A stretch of DNA of 32,324 nt from an uncultured Ruminobacter sp. (GTDB lineage: Bacteria > Pseudomonadota > Gammaproteobacteria > Enterobacterales > Succinivibrionaceae), in the NCBI GenBank assembly GCA_902764345.1, contig CACWVT010000022.1, forward strand, positions 1 through 32,324, written 5' to 3'. Under the pieces are notes generated by a model that saw nothing but the letters and a program-made list of their open reading frames with translations, had not been told where the DNA came from and made no database searches. Position 1 is the stretch's first letter, and every line of letters begins with the position of its first letter. A program made the translations under genes and the position numbers. Shown piece by piece: positions 9,439 through 18,332 of this stretch.

Positions 9439-9467
9439 ATTTTATCAGAAAAGAAAAAAATTGTTAG
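9439..9467 (-). promoter_or_regulatory. Candidate malQ promoter (extended -10)
   Basis: On the minus strand, TGATAAAAT (9447 to 9439) is an extended -10. A 17-base spacer separates TAAAAT from a weak -35, CTAACA (9467 to 9462, 4 of 6 matches). The predicted leader to the 9394 start is about 38 bases. AT-rich surroundings make chance matches easy. Confidence 0.45.
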
Positions 9468-10547
9468 TTAAATTTTGATATTTACTTTCAAATTTTCAAA
9501 AAATTACATAATTATATACTATATATTTATTATCAATATACATATTATTCTTTGTAATTCAATAAATTTGAATAATTAACAATCAATTACATAAAAAACT
9601 TTTTAATAATGATTTAGAAATAAAACATTAAAATAACCTTGTTTTATATAGTTTTCAAAATACCAAACTCATTCAAAATTCAGGAAATTTAATTTTTTAC
9701 AAAATTCAGACACAAGCAGAATTTTATTTTGAAACTTTTGAGTATTATCACATTATTAGCGTCTTTTTACGTAATTTTACCAAAATTTATACGCATCCAT
9801 AATCTGCGTACAAGTATAAAAAATAGCGTTACACATTAATTTTTATCAATTTACAAATCCTTAACAATATAAAAATACATCAATTATTTAATATCCATTA
9901 CCTGCTTTTACTGTCCATAAAATGTAAACTGTTACCCCAGCCTTCAACAGATTCACCATTAGTTAAACAATCAAGAATCAACAGTATCCTTCTGCAAACT
10001 TAAGTTATTCACTAATAAACACATTTAATCCCTCATTAATATTGGAATGGAGATGCAACAATGAAGATTAAAACCACGTTATCATCATTGTTCAATGAAC
10101 GGAGTCTAAACCATATATTCCTCCAACTCCTGTATTGGCCCAGACTGTTACGACATAGTCAGTTATACTGCCCGGACATAAAATCAGGTATAGTCATAGA
10201 CGGATGTACCATAAAACTTTATTTATGGTCTTCATCAGTATGAATATTCAATCTTAACAGCACAGTACAATGACTCTACTCACCAATCTAATACCGCATG
10301 CTTTTTCCTTTCAGCACCTAATTACAAATCCTGTCATTGTCCTACTGTCATTTCCCCATATGAAGATTTGAGAATTATTTACATAAAATGCCTTGTATCC
10401 GGGAATCTGTACATATTTTGATTGATGTTATTTATTATTACATCACGTTCAGTGTCTGTTTTACCGTAAAACACTATGTTTTAATCCGATTTGCTCATCA
10501 ACTATTAATGATAATTAGTATGGTATCTGCAGTATTACCATTTTATT
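9468..10547. other. AT-rich intergenic region with no supported gene
   Basis: About 1.1 kb with long A/T runs (richest at 9468-9900) and no recognisable protein, RNA gene or terminator. The best open frame is 10061-10243 on the plus strand (60 aa, beginning MKIKTTLSSLFNE). It has GGAG 8 bases before its ATG but resembles no known family and has a basic, mixed composition without domain features. It is left uncalled. The frame at 10388-10597 has no ribosome binding site. Confidence 0.5.
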
Positions 10548-10599
10548 TTTTAGACAACACTCACATACATAGCAAAAGTATGAAAAAAGTTGTCTAAAA
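10548..10599. promoter_or_regulatory. Inverted repeat overlapping the gapA -35, possible operator
   Basis: TTTTAGACAAC (10548-10558) and its exact complement GTTGTCTAAAA (10589-10599) are separated by 30 bases. The right arm covers the -35 hexamer of the gapA promoter. A further GACAAC half-site lies at 10621-10626, just past the -10. A DNA-binding regulator could occupy these sites; a hairpin in an upstream transcript is the alternative. Confidence 0.45.
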
Positions 10600-10618
10600 T
10601 TCAGAATTAATCTATAAT
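10590..10618 (+). promoter_or_regulatory. gapA promoter
   Basis: A -35 TTGTCT at 10590-10595, a 17-base spacer, and a perfect -10 TATAAT at 10613-10618. The predicted start near 10625 gives a leader of about 105 bases before gapA. Confidence 0.75.
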
Positions 10619-10717
10619 ACTGACAACTTAAGCGGTAAGCTTTTTTTCAGTCTTTGATAATGTTTACGTGCTTTCACCGTATACATTGTCAGGATTATTT
10701 CATTAAACACATTTTAG

Positions 10718-11743
<1,026 letters not shown>

Positions 11744-11775
11744 TTTTAACTTTAGTTTGTAACTAAGTTATCGTG

Positions 11776-11806
11776 AAAAAGGGAGTTTTTAAAACTCCCT
11801 TTTTTA
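11776..11806 (+). terminator. Terminator of gapA
   Basis: AAAAAGGGAGTTTT (11776-11789) pairs with AAAACTCCCTTTTT (11791-11804); the functional part is AAAAAGGGAGT / ACTCCCTTTTT followed by T's. It lies 32 bases after the gapA stop. Confidence 0.85.
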
Positions 11807-12179
11807 TTATCTGAAATTCCTGCCATAAGACATTCAATAGCGGCAACTTTCCCCACCCTACTCTATTTAACTTATCTCTTGCTTAAGAAATATCATCTGA
11901 TGAAAGTTTATTGCATTTCTCATGTATGATATACACACCTCTTACATCTTATTCATATTTACTCAAATTACGTCTCTTAAAGATAAAAGTCTCTGACGAA
12001 GCTTTTCTCAATTTTTCGTTCCGTTTTACATCACGGCCCTTGCATCATAATACAATACTGTTCTGAGTGAATCTTCGCGTATGCATAACTTTGCCAGCTA
12101 CGAATAAGTTATTGCCATAAGACTAAAGATATCGTTCAGAATCACCGCATTCCATGCACTGAATAATTTTTTACAGAGA
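11807..12179. other. Convergent intergenic gap, nothing recognised
   Basis: Lies between the gapA terminator (plus) and the terminator of the VWA gene (minus). No open frame with a ribosome binding site, RNA gene, repeat or clear promoter was seen. Confidence 0.5.
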
Positions 12180-12216
12180 CAAAAAAAAGACAGGTCAGGA
12201 GAACTCTCCCGACCTG
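12180..12216 (-). terminator. Terminator of the CobT-like gene
   Basis: CAGGTCAGGAGA (12191-12202) pairs with TCTCCCGACCTG (12205-12216) with one mismatch. On the minus strand it is followed by TCTTTTTTTT. It lies 12 bases past the stop codon. Confidence 0.85.
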
Positions 12217-12228
12217 CTTCCTAATTTA

Positions 12229-14127
12229 CTAACAGTAGCTGAATACCTTATGTGCAAGAAGTTCAGTCAGTGCCGCCGGAAGTTCTGAGGCATTACCGAT
12301 ATCAACACTCTCCTCAAACAGTGTCCTTAACCTGTCACCGTTAGGTGCAACCCTAAGTGCATATACTTCAATGTTGTTGCCTTTTGCCTTATTAAGCATC
12401 TCCGTTGCAAAGTCGTAATTATCCGGCTCTCCGTCGGTGATAACTATAATGATATTGCGGTGGTATTTATCGACGCTCGGCATGTTGCTCATTGAATAAA
12501 GAAGAGCCTGAGCAAGAGGAGTACATCCTCTCGGCATTAAATCAAAATATGTAGCCCTCTCAACAAGTGACTGCCCGCTGCGATAGACCTCCTCATATTC
12601 ACAGCAGTTTCCGGGAAAATAGATAACACGGTTATCAACATTTCTGACATTCTCAAGTGACATGGCAAGCGACAACGCCAGATGATTTGCCACCTGAGAC
12701 CTGGTAACCTTGCTGTCAGGTCTGCATGGTCTGCTCATTGAACCGGAAATATCCACAAGAAGATGCACTGTGGTATTTAAAGCGCGGCGCGGACTCTTCT
12801 TTTTGAACACATCATCACTGAGCTTTCCCCCGTATGTATATTGATAGCGTCTCACGTCAAGACATCTTCCTGATGAGGCTGCGCCGTAATTCCACTCCTC
12901 ATAGCCCTTAACAAGATGGCTAATATCCGCACGGAGTGTATTGTCATTAAGAACTTTCCTGTAAAGTGACAAATCCTTGGCCGGTGCTGAGTTTCTGGAA
13001 ACAAGAGAACCTATATCCACTGCTCCTTTAGACTTAGCTGAACAGTTTTCAATAATGGTGGCAAGATCCGGATGTCTGCGGTCACACTGAGAGTTTTCAG
13101 AAAAACTGAACGGTTCCTTCATTCTGCCGATAATCTTTTCAAACTCACGGATCATTTTTTGTCTTCTTCTGGATCCGTTACCATCCTCATCACCGGTTCC
13201 GAACTCTGAAAGAAATTCTCCGTATTCACCGAGACTCTGTTCAACGTGAGATTTAGGCTCCGTTGAGGTGATTGCTTCGCCTCCATTTGCGCCAGAGCTA
13301 CCCTCACTGCCGTTAAATACTGAGTCAAAGAGATCAGTCTGAAACGGTGCACCGGTCTTCCCTTGAGTTTTTAAAGGTTCAGAGCATTCTATCGAATCAG
13401 AGATTCTTCCTCCGGTCCATGACGACTCAGAAAACATGCCTGTATTACCAGCTTTTTCGGAAGACTCCTTATCTGCCTCCTTCTGACGCATGTATTCGTC
13501 ATTGGCGAGCTCAAAGCAATTCATGAATATATTAAGTATTTCACGACTAAGTTCAAGAACCTCTGCAGAATCACGGCAGTTTACCGATCCTGCGGCCTTT
13601 TCCTCAATTGCATCAATCACGGTCTCCGGTATTATCTTCTTAAGTCTGGTTCTCGCAGCCTTGAGGCTGTTACCGGAATTCTGATTCAGACAGCGGACTC
13701 TGTTTGAACAGTCAAGAAACGCTGTTATGAGACTTGCCCTGTTTTTGCAGTTCTTAAGATAACGGCATACGGATTCATCCAACTTTCCTACTATGTTATT
13801 AAAGGTTTTTCTTAACCCGGGCCAGTTGGCAATCTGCAGATTCTCTATGCGCGTATCTTCCAGGGCGTTGAAAATTCTCGGAAGAATCCCTGCCTTGTCA
13901 TAAGATTTACCGAAGACATCAAAATCACTGTATCTTACGTGACCGCATTCGTGTGCCACATAGCCGAATGCCAGATCCATTTCCTCCGGATTGTTGAAAT
14001 TGAGTCGCGGTATCGTAATGTTTTTGCCGTCGGTGTACGCGGCGGCACCGTACATGTAAAGATTGATACCAAAATTACTTGCGTAATTGCCCATGATTAG
14101 CGGCAGTGCGCCATGATTTATCTGCAT
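12229..14127 (-). CDS. CobT-like protein: metallopeptidase-type N-terminus plus VWA domain (632 aa)
   Basis: The N-terminal part contains VAHECGHVRYSDF with a full HExxH zinc motif (residues 59-63) and a downstream EDTRIE (90-95) that could supply further ligand or catalytic residues. Residues about 215-330 are a polar, Gly/Ser/Glu-rich linker. The C-terminus is a von Willebrand A domain with an intact MIDAS: DISGSMS (Asp459), Thr536 in CTPLAQAL, and Asp565 in VITDGEPD. This layout matches CobT/DUF2201-type proteins, which usually work with a MoxR/CobS-type AAA+ ATPase. No such ATPase or cobalamin gene is nearby, so a cobaltochelatase role is not supported. The start at 14127 has GGAAGGA 8 bases upstream; an ATG at 14133 is too close to it, and the frame extends to 14202. 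Isolated gene with its own terminator. Confidence 0.75.
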   Translation of the reverse strand: MQINHGALPLIMGNYASNFGINLYMYGAAAYTDGKNITIPRLNFNNPEEMDLAFGYVAHECGHVRYSDFDVFGKSYDKAGILPRIFNALEDTRIENLQIANWPGLRKTFNNIVGKLDESVCRYLKNCKNRASLITAFLDCSNRVRCLNQNSGNSLKAARTRLKKIIPETVIDAIEEKAAGSVNCRDSAEVLELSREILNIFMNCFELANDEYMRQKEADKESSEKAGNTGMFSESSWTGGRISDSIECSEPLKTQGKTGAPFQTDLFDSVFNGSEGSSGANGGEAITSTEPKSHVEQSLGEYGEFLSEFGTGDEDGNGSRRRQKMIREFEKIIGRMKEPFSFSENSQCDRRHPDLATIIENCSAKSKGAVDIGSLVSRNSAPAKDLSLYRKVLNDNTLRADISHLVKGYEEWNYGAASSGRCLDVRRYQYTYGGKLSDDVFKKKSPRRALNTTVHLLVDISGSMSRPCRPDSKVTRSQVANHLALSLAMSLENVRNVDNRVIYFPGNCCEYEEVYRSGQSLVERATYFDLMPRGCTPLAQALLYSMSNMPSVDKYHRNIIIVITDGEPDNYDFATEMLNKAKGNNIEVYALRVAPNGDRLRTLFEESVDIGNASELPAALTELLAHKVFSYC

Positions 14128-14509
14128 GTTCATTATCCTTCCAACTAAATTACAACTTCTTCGAACTTTTATATGGATTTCAGTCTTCAAACTAATTTTC
14201 AATACAGGGAAGGAAATCTCATTTCCTTCGCTTTTTATATATTACATCTATTTTTTATATTTACAATACTAATACTATAATTTTTATTCCTTATGTACAA
14301 ATAATAGACATTTAACACTTCATGAATTAATATCCTACAGAAAATCGTATTTTAAATAATGGCAGGTTCATAGTATTCAGAACACCGTAAAACAGCCATA
14401 TCGTAAATAACCGCAATAAACATACGTTAACGGTGACTAGCGTATATGCAATTCGAAACGCTCTACAAACCTGATGTCAGCTCTCTCATTATCGTTCAGC
14501 ATACAGAAA
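14128..14509. other. Intergenic gap upstream of the CobT-like gene
   Basis: AT-rich sequence (most so at 14220-14300) that should carry the promoter of the CobT-like gene. No confident -35/-10 pair, RNA or small gene was identified. Confidence 0.45.
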
Positions 14510-14538
14510 GCCCCGGTCCGCATCATACGAACCGGGGC
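14510..14538 (-). terminator. Probable terminator of htpX
   Basis: GCCCCGGT (14510-14517) pairs with ACCGGGGC (14531-14538), with two more pairs inside the loop. The minus-strand continuation TTTCTGTAT is only weakly U-rich. It lies 28 bases after the htpX stop. Confidence 0.65.
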
Positions 14539-14565
14539 CTCAAAATGCCTTATAAAGCGTTACTA

Positions 14566-15459
14566 TTACTTGGCTCTTGCCTGAAGAGCGGCAATGCGCT
14601 TTTCAAGAGGAGGATGAGACATGAAAAGTTCCCCAAAATCACGAGCGTTAATGCAGAGAGCCTTAACCACGCGACTCTTTTTGGTTACAGGTGAACTGTC
14701 ACCCTTTAGTGCTTCCAATGCGGAAATCATGCTTTCCTTACCAAGCACGTCAGCTGAGCCGGCATCAGCCCTGTACTCTCTGTATCTGGAAAACCACATC
14801 ACAACGGCAGTGCCTAGAAAACCGAACAGAGTCTGCATCACGTAAAACATTGTGTTGCTTGCCATTGACGTGCTTACACGACTTCTGTTTCCATCCTTGC
14901 CGGCCATTACGGCTGTAAGAACAGATGCCAGAATACTAGAAAGCACCAGAACGAAGGTATTAACCACCCCCTGCACCAGAGTAAAAGTTACCATATCTCC
15001 GTTATCCACGTGTGAAAGCTCATGCCCCAAAACCGCTTCAATCTGCTTTTTGTTCATAGAACGGAGAAGACCGGTGGATACGGCAACAAGAGCTGAGTTC
15101 CTGTTCCAACCGGTGGCAAAGGCATTCATTTCATTTGCATCATAGATGCCCACGTCAGGCATCTTGAGTCCCTTTTTGTCGGCTATGTTTCTGATAGTGT
15201 CGACAAGCCACTGTTCACCGTCGTTTGAAGGATTGTTTATGAGCTGAACATGCATCTGATTCATTACGAAACTCTTGGACATGAACAGGCTTATGAGTGA
15301 ACCGCCGATGCCCATTACCGACATGGTGCCGACGCACATGACAAGATCCTCCGAACTCAACGGATAACCGAGAGCCGAACAGATTATGTTAAGGGCAACG
15401 GTTCCGACTATGAGAACGGCAATAACTGTCAGAAAATAGAAAAACAATCTGATTACCAT
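14566..15459 (-). CDS. htpX: Membrane zinc metalloprotease HtpX (297 aa)
   Basis: M48 inner-membrane protease that degrades misfolded membrane proteins, working alongside FtsH in E. coli. Two hydrophobic helices at the N-terminus (about 5-30 and 38-60) precede the catalytic domain, with HELSH at 146-150 and the third ligand Glu228 in YREYRADAGS. Further hydrophobic segments lie at about 160-185 and 200-222. Length and order match the gammaproteobacterial protein (about 293 aa). GGAGGAT lies directly upstream of the ATG with short spacing. A TATAAT on the minus strand (15597 to 15592), about 130 bases upstream, could be the -10 but has no good -35. HtpX is under CpxR control in E. coli; no Cpx box was identified here. 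Confidence 0.95.
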   Translation of the reverse strand: MVIRLFFYFLTVIAVLIVGTVALNIICSALGYPLSSEDLVMCVGTMSVMGIGGSLISLFMSKSFVMNQMHVQLINNPSNDGEQWLVDTIRNIADKKGLKMPDVGIYDANEMNAFATGWNRNSALVAVSTGLLRSMNKKQIEAVLGHELSHVDNGDMVTFTLVQGVVNTFVLVLSSILASVLTAVMAGKDGNRSRVSTSMASNTMFYVMQTLFGFLGTAVVMWFSRYREYRADAGSADVLGKESMISALEALKGDSSPVTKKSRVVKALCINARDFGELFMSHPPLEKRIAALQARAK

Positions 15460-15634
15460 CTATCCTCCGGGATAATAATTTCAATATCTGAAAAATATAA
15501 CAATTCCTTACGGTTTAATTCTGACTGGTTCAGTTATAAATGAACAGACAGAATATCTTAAACCGGTAAGGGATAAAATCTACAGTTTCGCATTATAACC
15601 AATTTATAACGTAAATTATTGCGTGTTCATTACA

Positions 15635-16315
15635 TTATTTGCAGAAGCCAAGTGCCGACAGATCGAGAGTGTCATGAGCCTTCATGAAATCTCCGTCCTC
15701 CCGATAACTGACCTCACCGATGAACGGACACGGCATTATTCTTTTAAGAGTATTAAGGTTCTCCTCATAAAAAGGCATCTTCTGCGGCGTGGTCGTATTT
15801 GCGATAAAGCCGACAGGATTGAATCCCTCCTTCTTAAGAAGAGTAGCAGTCATCATGGCATGATTAAGGCAGCCAAGCTTCATGCCGACAACGATTATTA
15901 TCTCCATCCCCTTAAGTGCCGGCCACTCAGGCAGAAGTACTGTGTCACTGACAGGAAGATACCAGCCTCCGGCCCCCTCGGTGATTACCACATCGGCACC
16001 TGAAGCTTCCGCCTTAGCCAGATCCCTGTCCAGACTCCCGAAATCAATGGGATTATTCTCATGAACGGCGGCAATGTGTGGAGCAATGGCCTCCTGATAG
16101 GCAAATGTCGTGATGTCCTCAGGCCTTAAATCTAGTCCTGATGCCCTTATGTGACTTTCCAGATCGGCATTTCGGCCGTTCTCAAACCCCGCAACAACAG
16201 GCTTGTACGGTCTCACTTTAAGTCCTGCCTCCTTAAGTCTGCGCATAAGCACGCACGCACAGAAAGTCTTACCTGCATCCGTATCCGTTCCAGTTATGAA
16301 AAACCTTCTTGCCAT
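15635..16315 (-). CDS. bioD: Dethiobiotin synthetase BioD (226 aa)
   Basis: ATP-dependent carboxylation and ring closure of 7,8-diaminopelargonate to dethiobiotin, the penultimate step of biotin synthesis. The P-loop variant GTDTDAGKT (9-17) starts the protein. KPVVAGFE carries the substrate-binding Lys, and TEGAGGWYLPV is the second BioD signature; this position is usually GGxxxP with V or L. The frame is open to 16402, but the ATG at 16315 starts exactly at the family N-terminus and has GGAGG upstream. It stands alone, away from any bioA/B/F/C. No terminator was identified after the stop. Confidence 0.93.
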   Translation of the reverse strand: MARRFFITGTDTDAGKTFCACVLMRRLKEAGLKVRPYKPVVAGFENGRNADLESHIRASGLDLRPEDITTFAYQEAIAPHIAAVHENNPIDFGSLDRDLAKAEASGADVVITEGAGGWYLPVSDTVLLPEWPALKGMEIIIVVGMKLGCLNHAMMTATLLKKEGFNPVGFIANTTTPQKMPFYEENLNTLKRIMPCPFIGEVSYREDGDFMKAHDTLDLSALGFCK

Positions 16316-16588
16316 GATTATCCTCCGATGTGTCATCATGCATTCCAATGATTTCTGCAATGATAATTCCGTCGGGGCAAAAATTAAAGTACGTTCTGCC
16401 ATAACAGACTATCTTCCGTTCGTAATCCGAACCACGCTACCGACAGAAATAACCAAAACAGTGCATCTAACTTACAGATCACAACAAAAAACAAATTTTA
16501 GGCAATGGTCTTTATGTTTTGAGTCCTTTTCACTTATCATAGATAAAGTGGCTGACCGCCTAAATATTTTTTCACCCGAAGGTATCAT

Positions 16589-17458
16589 ATGCTCGGTATT
16601 ATTGTAAGGATTCCAAAACAGCAGAAATACGGCATAATCATCAGCTATGATGACAACCGTTATTACTTTTCAGCAGAGGATTGTGACCCAAGGCTGAAGC
16701 TGTCCATTTCCGATGACGTGGAATTCACACCCCTTACAGACACCGAAAACAGACGCCGAAGCTTTTTCCGCAAATTTGCGGCAGTCTCCGACATCGTAAA
16801 GTATCAGATACCGAACGAGCGCAACGGTTTTTATTTAAGCAGTTTCACGGATACACGAAAACTCAAGGTTACCGAAGTCTCCAAAAGTTATGTTCTCGTC
16901 GGAGAAAGTCCCAACAAGGAACATGCTCTGGATCTTATGATTGAAACAGCGGTAAAAGCCGGATGTACCGCACTCACCGACATCAAGGTCAAGGCTCACG
17001 TTCCCAAATTTAACAATAATATCAGCTTTATCATCGAGGGCGTTCCAGCCCGCGGTGAAAAGGTTGACCGTGACAGGATTAAGGAACAGGAAAACCGTGA
17101 ACGTAAGAGAATCATGACCCCAAAAACAGACGACACTCAGTCCCGGAATGAAGCTGAATCCACCCGACAGGAAAAAACCATAATAGTCGAACCGGACAGG
17201 ATACGCATTCCGCCTGAAATGATTAGAACGCATTCACCAAACAGGAGCAAGAGACTGTTCCAACGAATGGTGATATCCATTATCATGCTTCTCATGCTGC
17301 CTCTTATCGGTACGCTGGCTCAGGCCTTCAGCAACATATACGAATCACTGTTCTCAATTCTGCTGATACTGCTTGCGGAAATCGGGCTTGTGGTTATCTA
17401 CTACAGTATCAATCCCCGCAAGTCATGCTGTTTCTTCAGAATAAGACAAGGAGTGTAG
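16589..17458 (+). CDS. Unrecognised membrane protein with a cold-shock-like N-terminal domain (289 aa)
   Basis: I do not recognise this gene as a named family. Residues 1-50 follow the pattern of a cold-shock/OB fold: a first strand GIIVRI, then KYGIIISYDDNRYYFS, then a strand ending DDVEFTPL. Residues about 95-165 (VTEVSKSYVLVGES, an Ala/Gly-rich helix, then a strand ending IIEGVPARG) look like a small alpha/beta domain reminiscent of YbjQ-like proteins; this is only an impression. A charged linker (165-225) leads to two transmembrane helices at about 229-252 and 258-280, with a short basic tail. The N-terminal domains would therefore be cytoplasmic. AAGG lies 6 bases before the ATG. The next gene follows 106 bases later on the same strand. 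Confidence 0.7.
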   Translation: MLGIIVRIPKQQKYGIIISYDDNRYYFSAEDCDPRLKLSISDDVEFTPLTDTENRRRSFFRKFAAVSDIVKYQIPNERNGFYLSSFTDTRKLKVTEVSKSYVLVGESPNKEHALDLMIETAVKAGCTALTDIKVKAHVPKFNNNISFIIEGVPARGEKVDRDRIKEQENRERKRIMTPKTDDTQSRNEAESTRQEKTIIVEPDRIRIPPEMIRTHSPNRSKRLFQRMVISIIMLLMLPLIGTLAQAFSNIYESLFSILLILLAEIGLVVIYYSINPRKSCCFFRIRQGV

Positions 17459-17564
17459 CCGACATGTTGAAATCTGAGTGGTAGACAGGCTGATCTGACA
17501 GACAGAGAAAAATCGAATAATATAAACAGAATCAGAATAATATATTTATATGGAGTAGGAAATA

Positions 17565-18200
17565 ATGAACGGGAATATCTTAAAGAACATAAGTCACGGT
17601 GTTTACGTAATAGGCGTAATCGATGAGAACGGCAGACAGTGTGGATGCATTGTTGACGCCCTGTTGCAGGCCACTGTAACACCTCTCGGCATCGAAGTAT
17701 GTACCAACAAGAAGTCATATACCACCCAATGTATCAGAAATGCCAGGGAATTCACCGTTTCAATCCTTCCGGAAAATGCCTCTCCTGAACTCATTGCAAA
17801 CTTCGGCTACCAGAGTGCCGCAACCGCAAACAAGTGGGAAAATACCGAACATGAACTGCTTGACGGCATTCCCGTCATCAAAAACTCTCTCGGAGCCTTC
17901 AAGGTAAGAGTATTCCATGAACTGGAACTTTCCACCCACATGCTATGGAGCTGTGAGGTTGTGGATACCATGGACGGAGTTTCAGCTGAAGAACCGATGA
18001 CATACAGATACTACCAGAACAACGTTGCGGCATCCACAAGCAGCTCTGCTTCCTCTAAGGCGTCACCGGCTGAAAAGGAGACCTATACCTGCGGAGTCTG
18101 CGGTTATCACTATGACGGCGATATTCCTTTTGAGGAACTGCCTGATGACTGGGTATGTCCGCAATGCGGAATGAGCAAGGAATGCTTCGTAAAAGATTAA
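17565..18200 (+). CDS. Flavin reductase-like/rubredoxin fusion, Hrb type (211 aa)
   Basis: Residues 1-150 form an FMN-binding flavin reductase-like split barrel ([10 protein letters not shown], then CTNKKSYTT and FTVSILPE). A Ser/Ala linker (154-167) joins this to a C-terminal rubredoxin (172-211) with two Cys pairs, CGVCG and CPQCG, before the ending KECFVKD. The order matches high-molecular-weight rubredoxin (Hrb) of Moorella, which passes electrons from NADH to a flavodiiron protein for NO or O2 reduction. The rubredoxin is short: after YDGDIPF it goes straight to [10 protein letters not shown], lacking about ten residues of a classical rubredoxin loop. No flavodiiron partner is adjacent. 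GGAG and AGGA precede the ATG. A strong terminator follows. Confidence 0.88.
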   Translation: MNGNILKNISHGVYVIGVIDENGRQCGCIVDALLQATVTPLGIEVCTNKKSYTTQCIRNAREFTVSILPENASPELIANFGYQSAATANKWENTEHELLDGIPVIKNSLGAFKVRVFHELELSTHMLWSCEVVDTMDGVSAEEPMTYRYYQNNVAASTSSSASSKASPAEKETYTCGVCGYHYDGDIPFEELPDDWVCPQCGMSKECFVKD

Positions 18201-18261
18201 CATCCGTATTCTGAAAATATCCGTAAAGATAATACCATAAGCGGAATTACCGCAGAGACAC

Positions 18262-18296
18262 AAAAAAACCGACGGCACGCCGTCGGTTTCCTTTTT
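18262..18296. terminator. Bidirectional terminator between convergent genes
   Basis: AAACCGACGG and CCGTCGGTTT around a CACG loop form a near-perfect stem, with A's on the left and CCTTTTT on the right. It serves the flavin reductase gene (plus) and the DUF945 gene (minus). Confidence 0.85.
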
Positions 18297-18332
18297 GCTT
18301 ATACAGCCATTCAGAATGAAAGCCGATGTCTT

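Noticed and set aside
10388-10597. 69-codon plus-strand frame upstream of gapA
   Set aside because: No ribosome binding site, and it runs through the inverted repeat and the -35 of the gapA promoter.
12229-14127. Cobaltochelatase CobT for cobalamin synthesis
   Set aside because: No CobN, CobS or other cobalamin genes nearby; similarity is only to the general architecture.
17401-17718. 105-codon minus-strand frame
   Set aside because: Antisense to the start of the flavin reductase gene and the end of the preceding one; no ribosome binding site.
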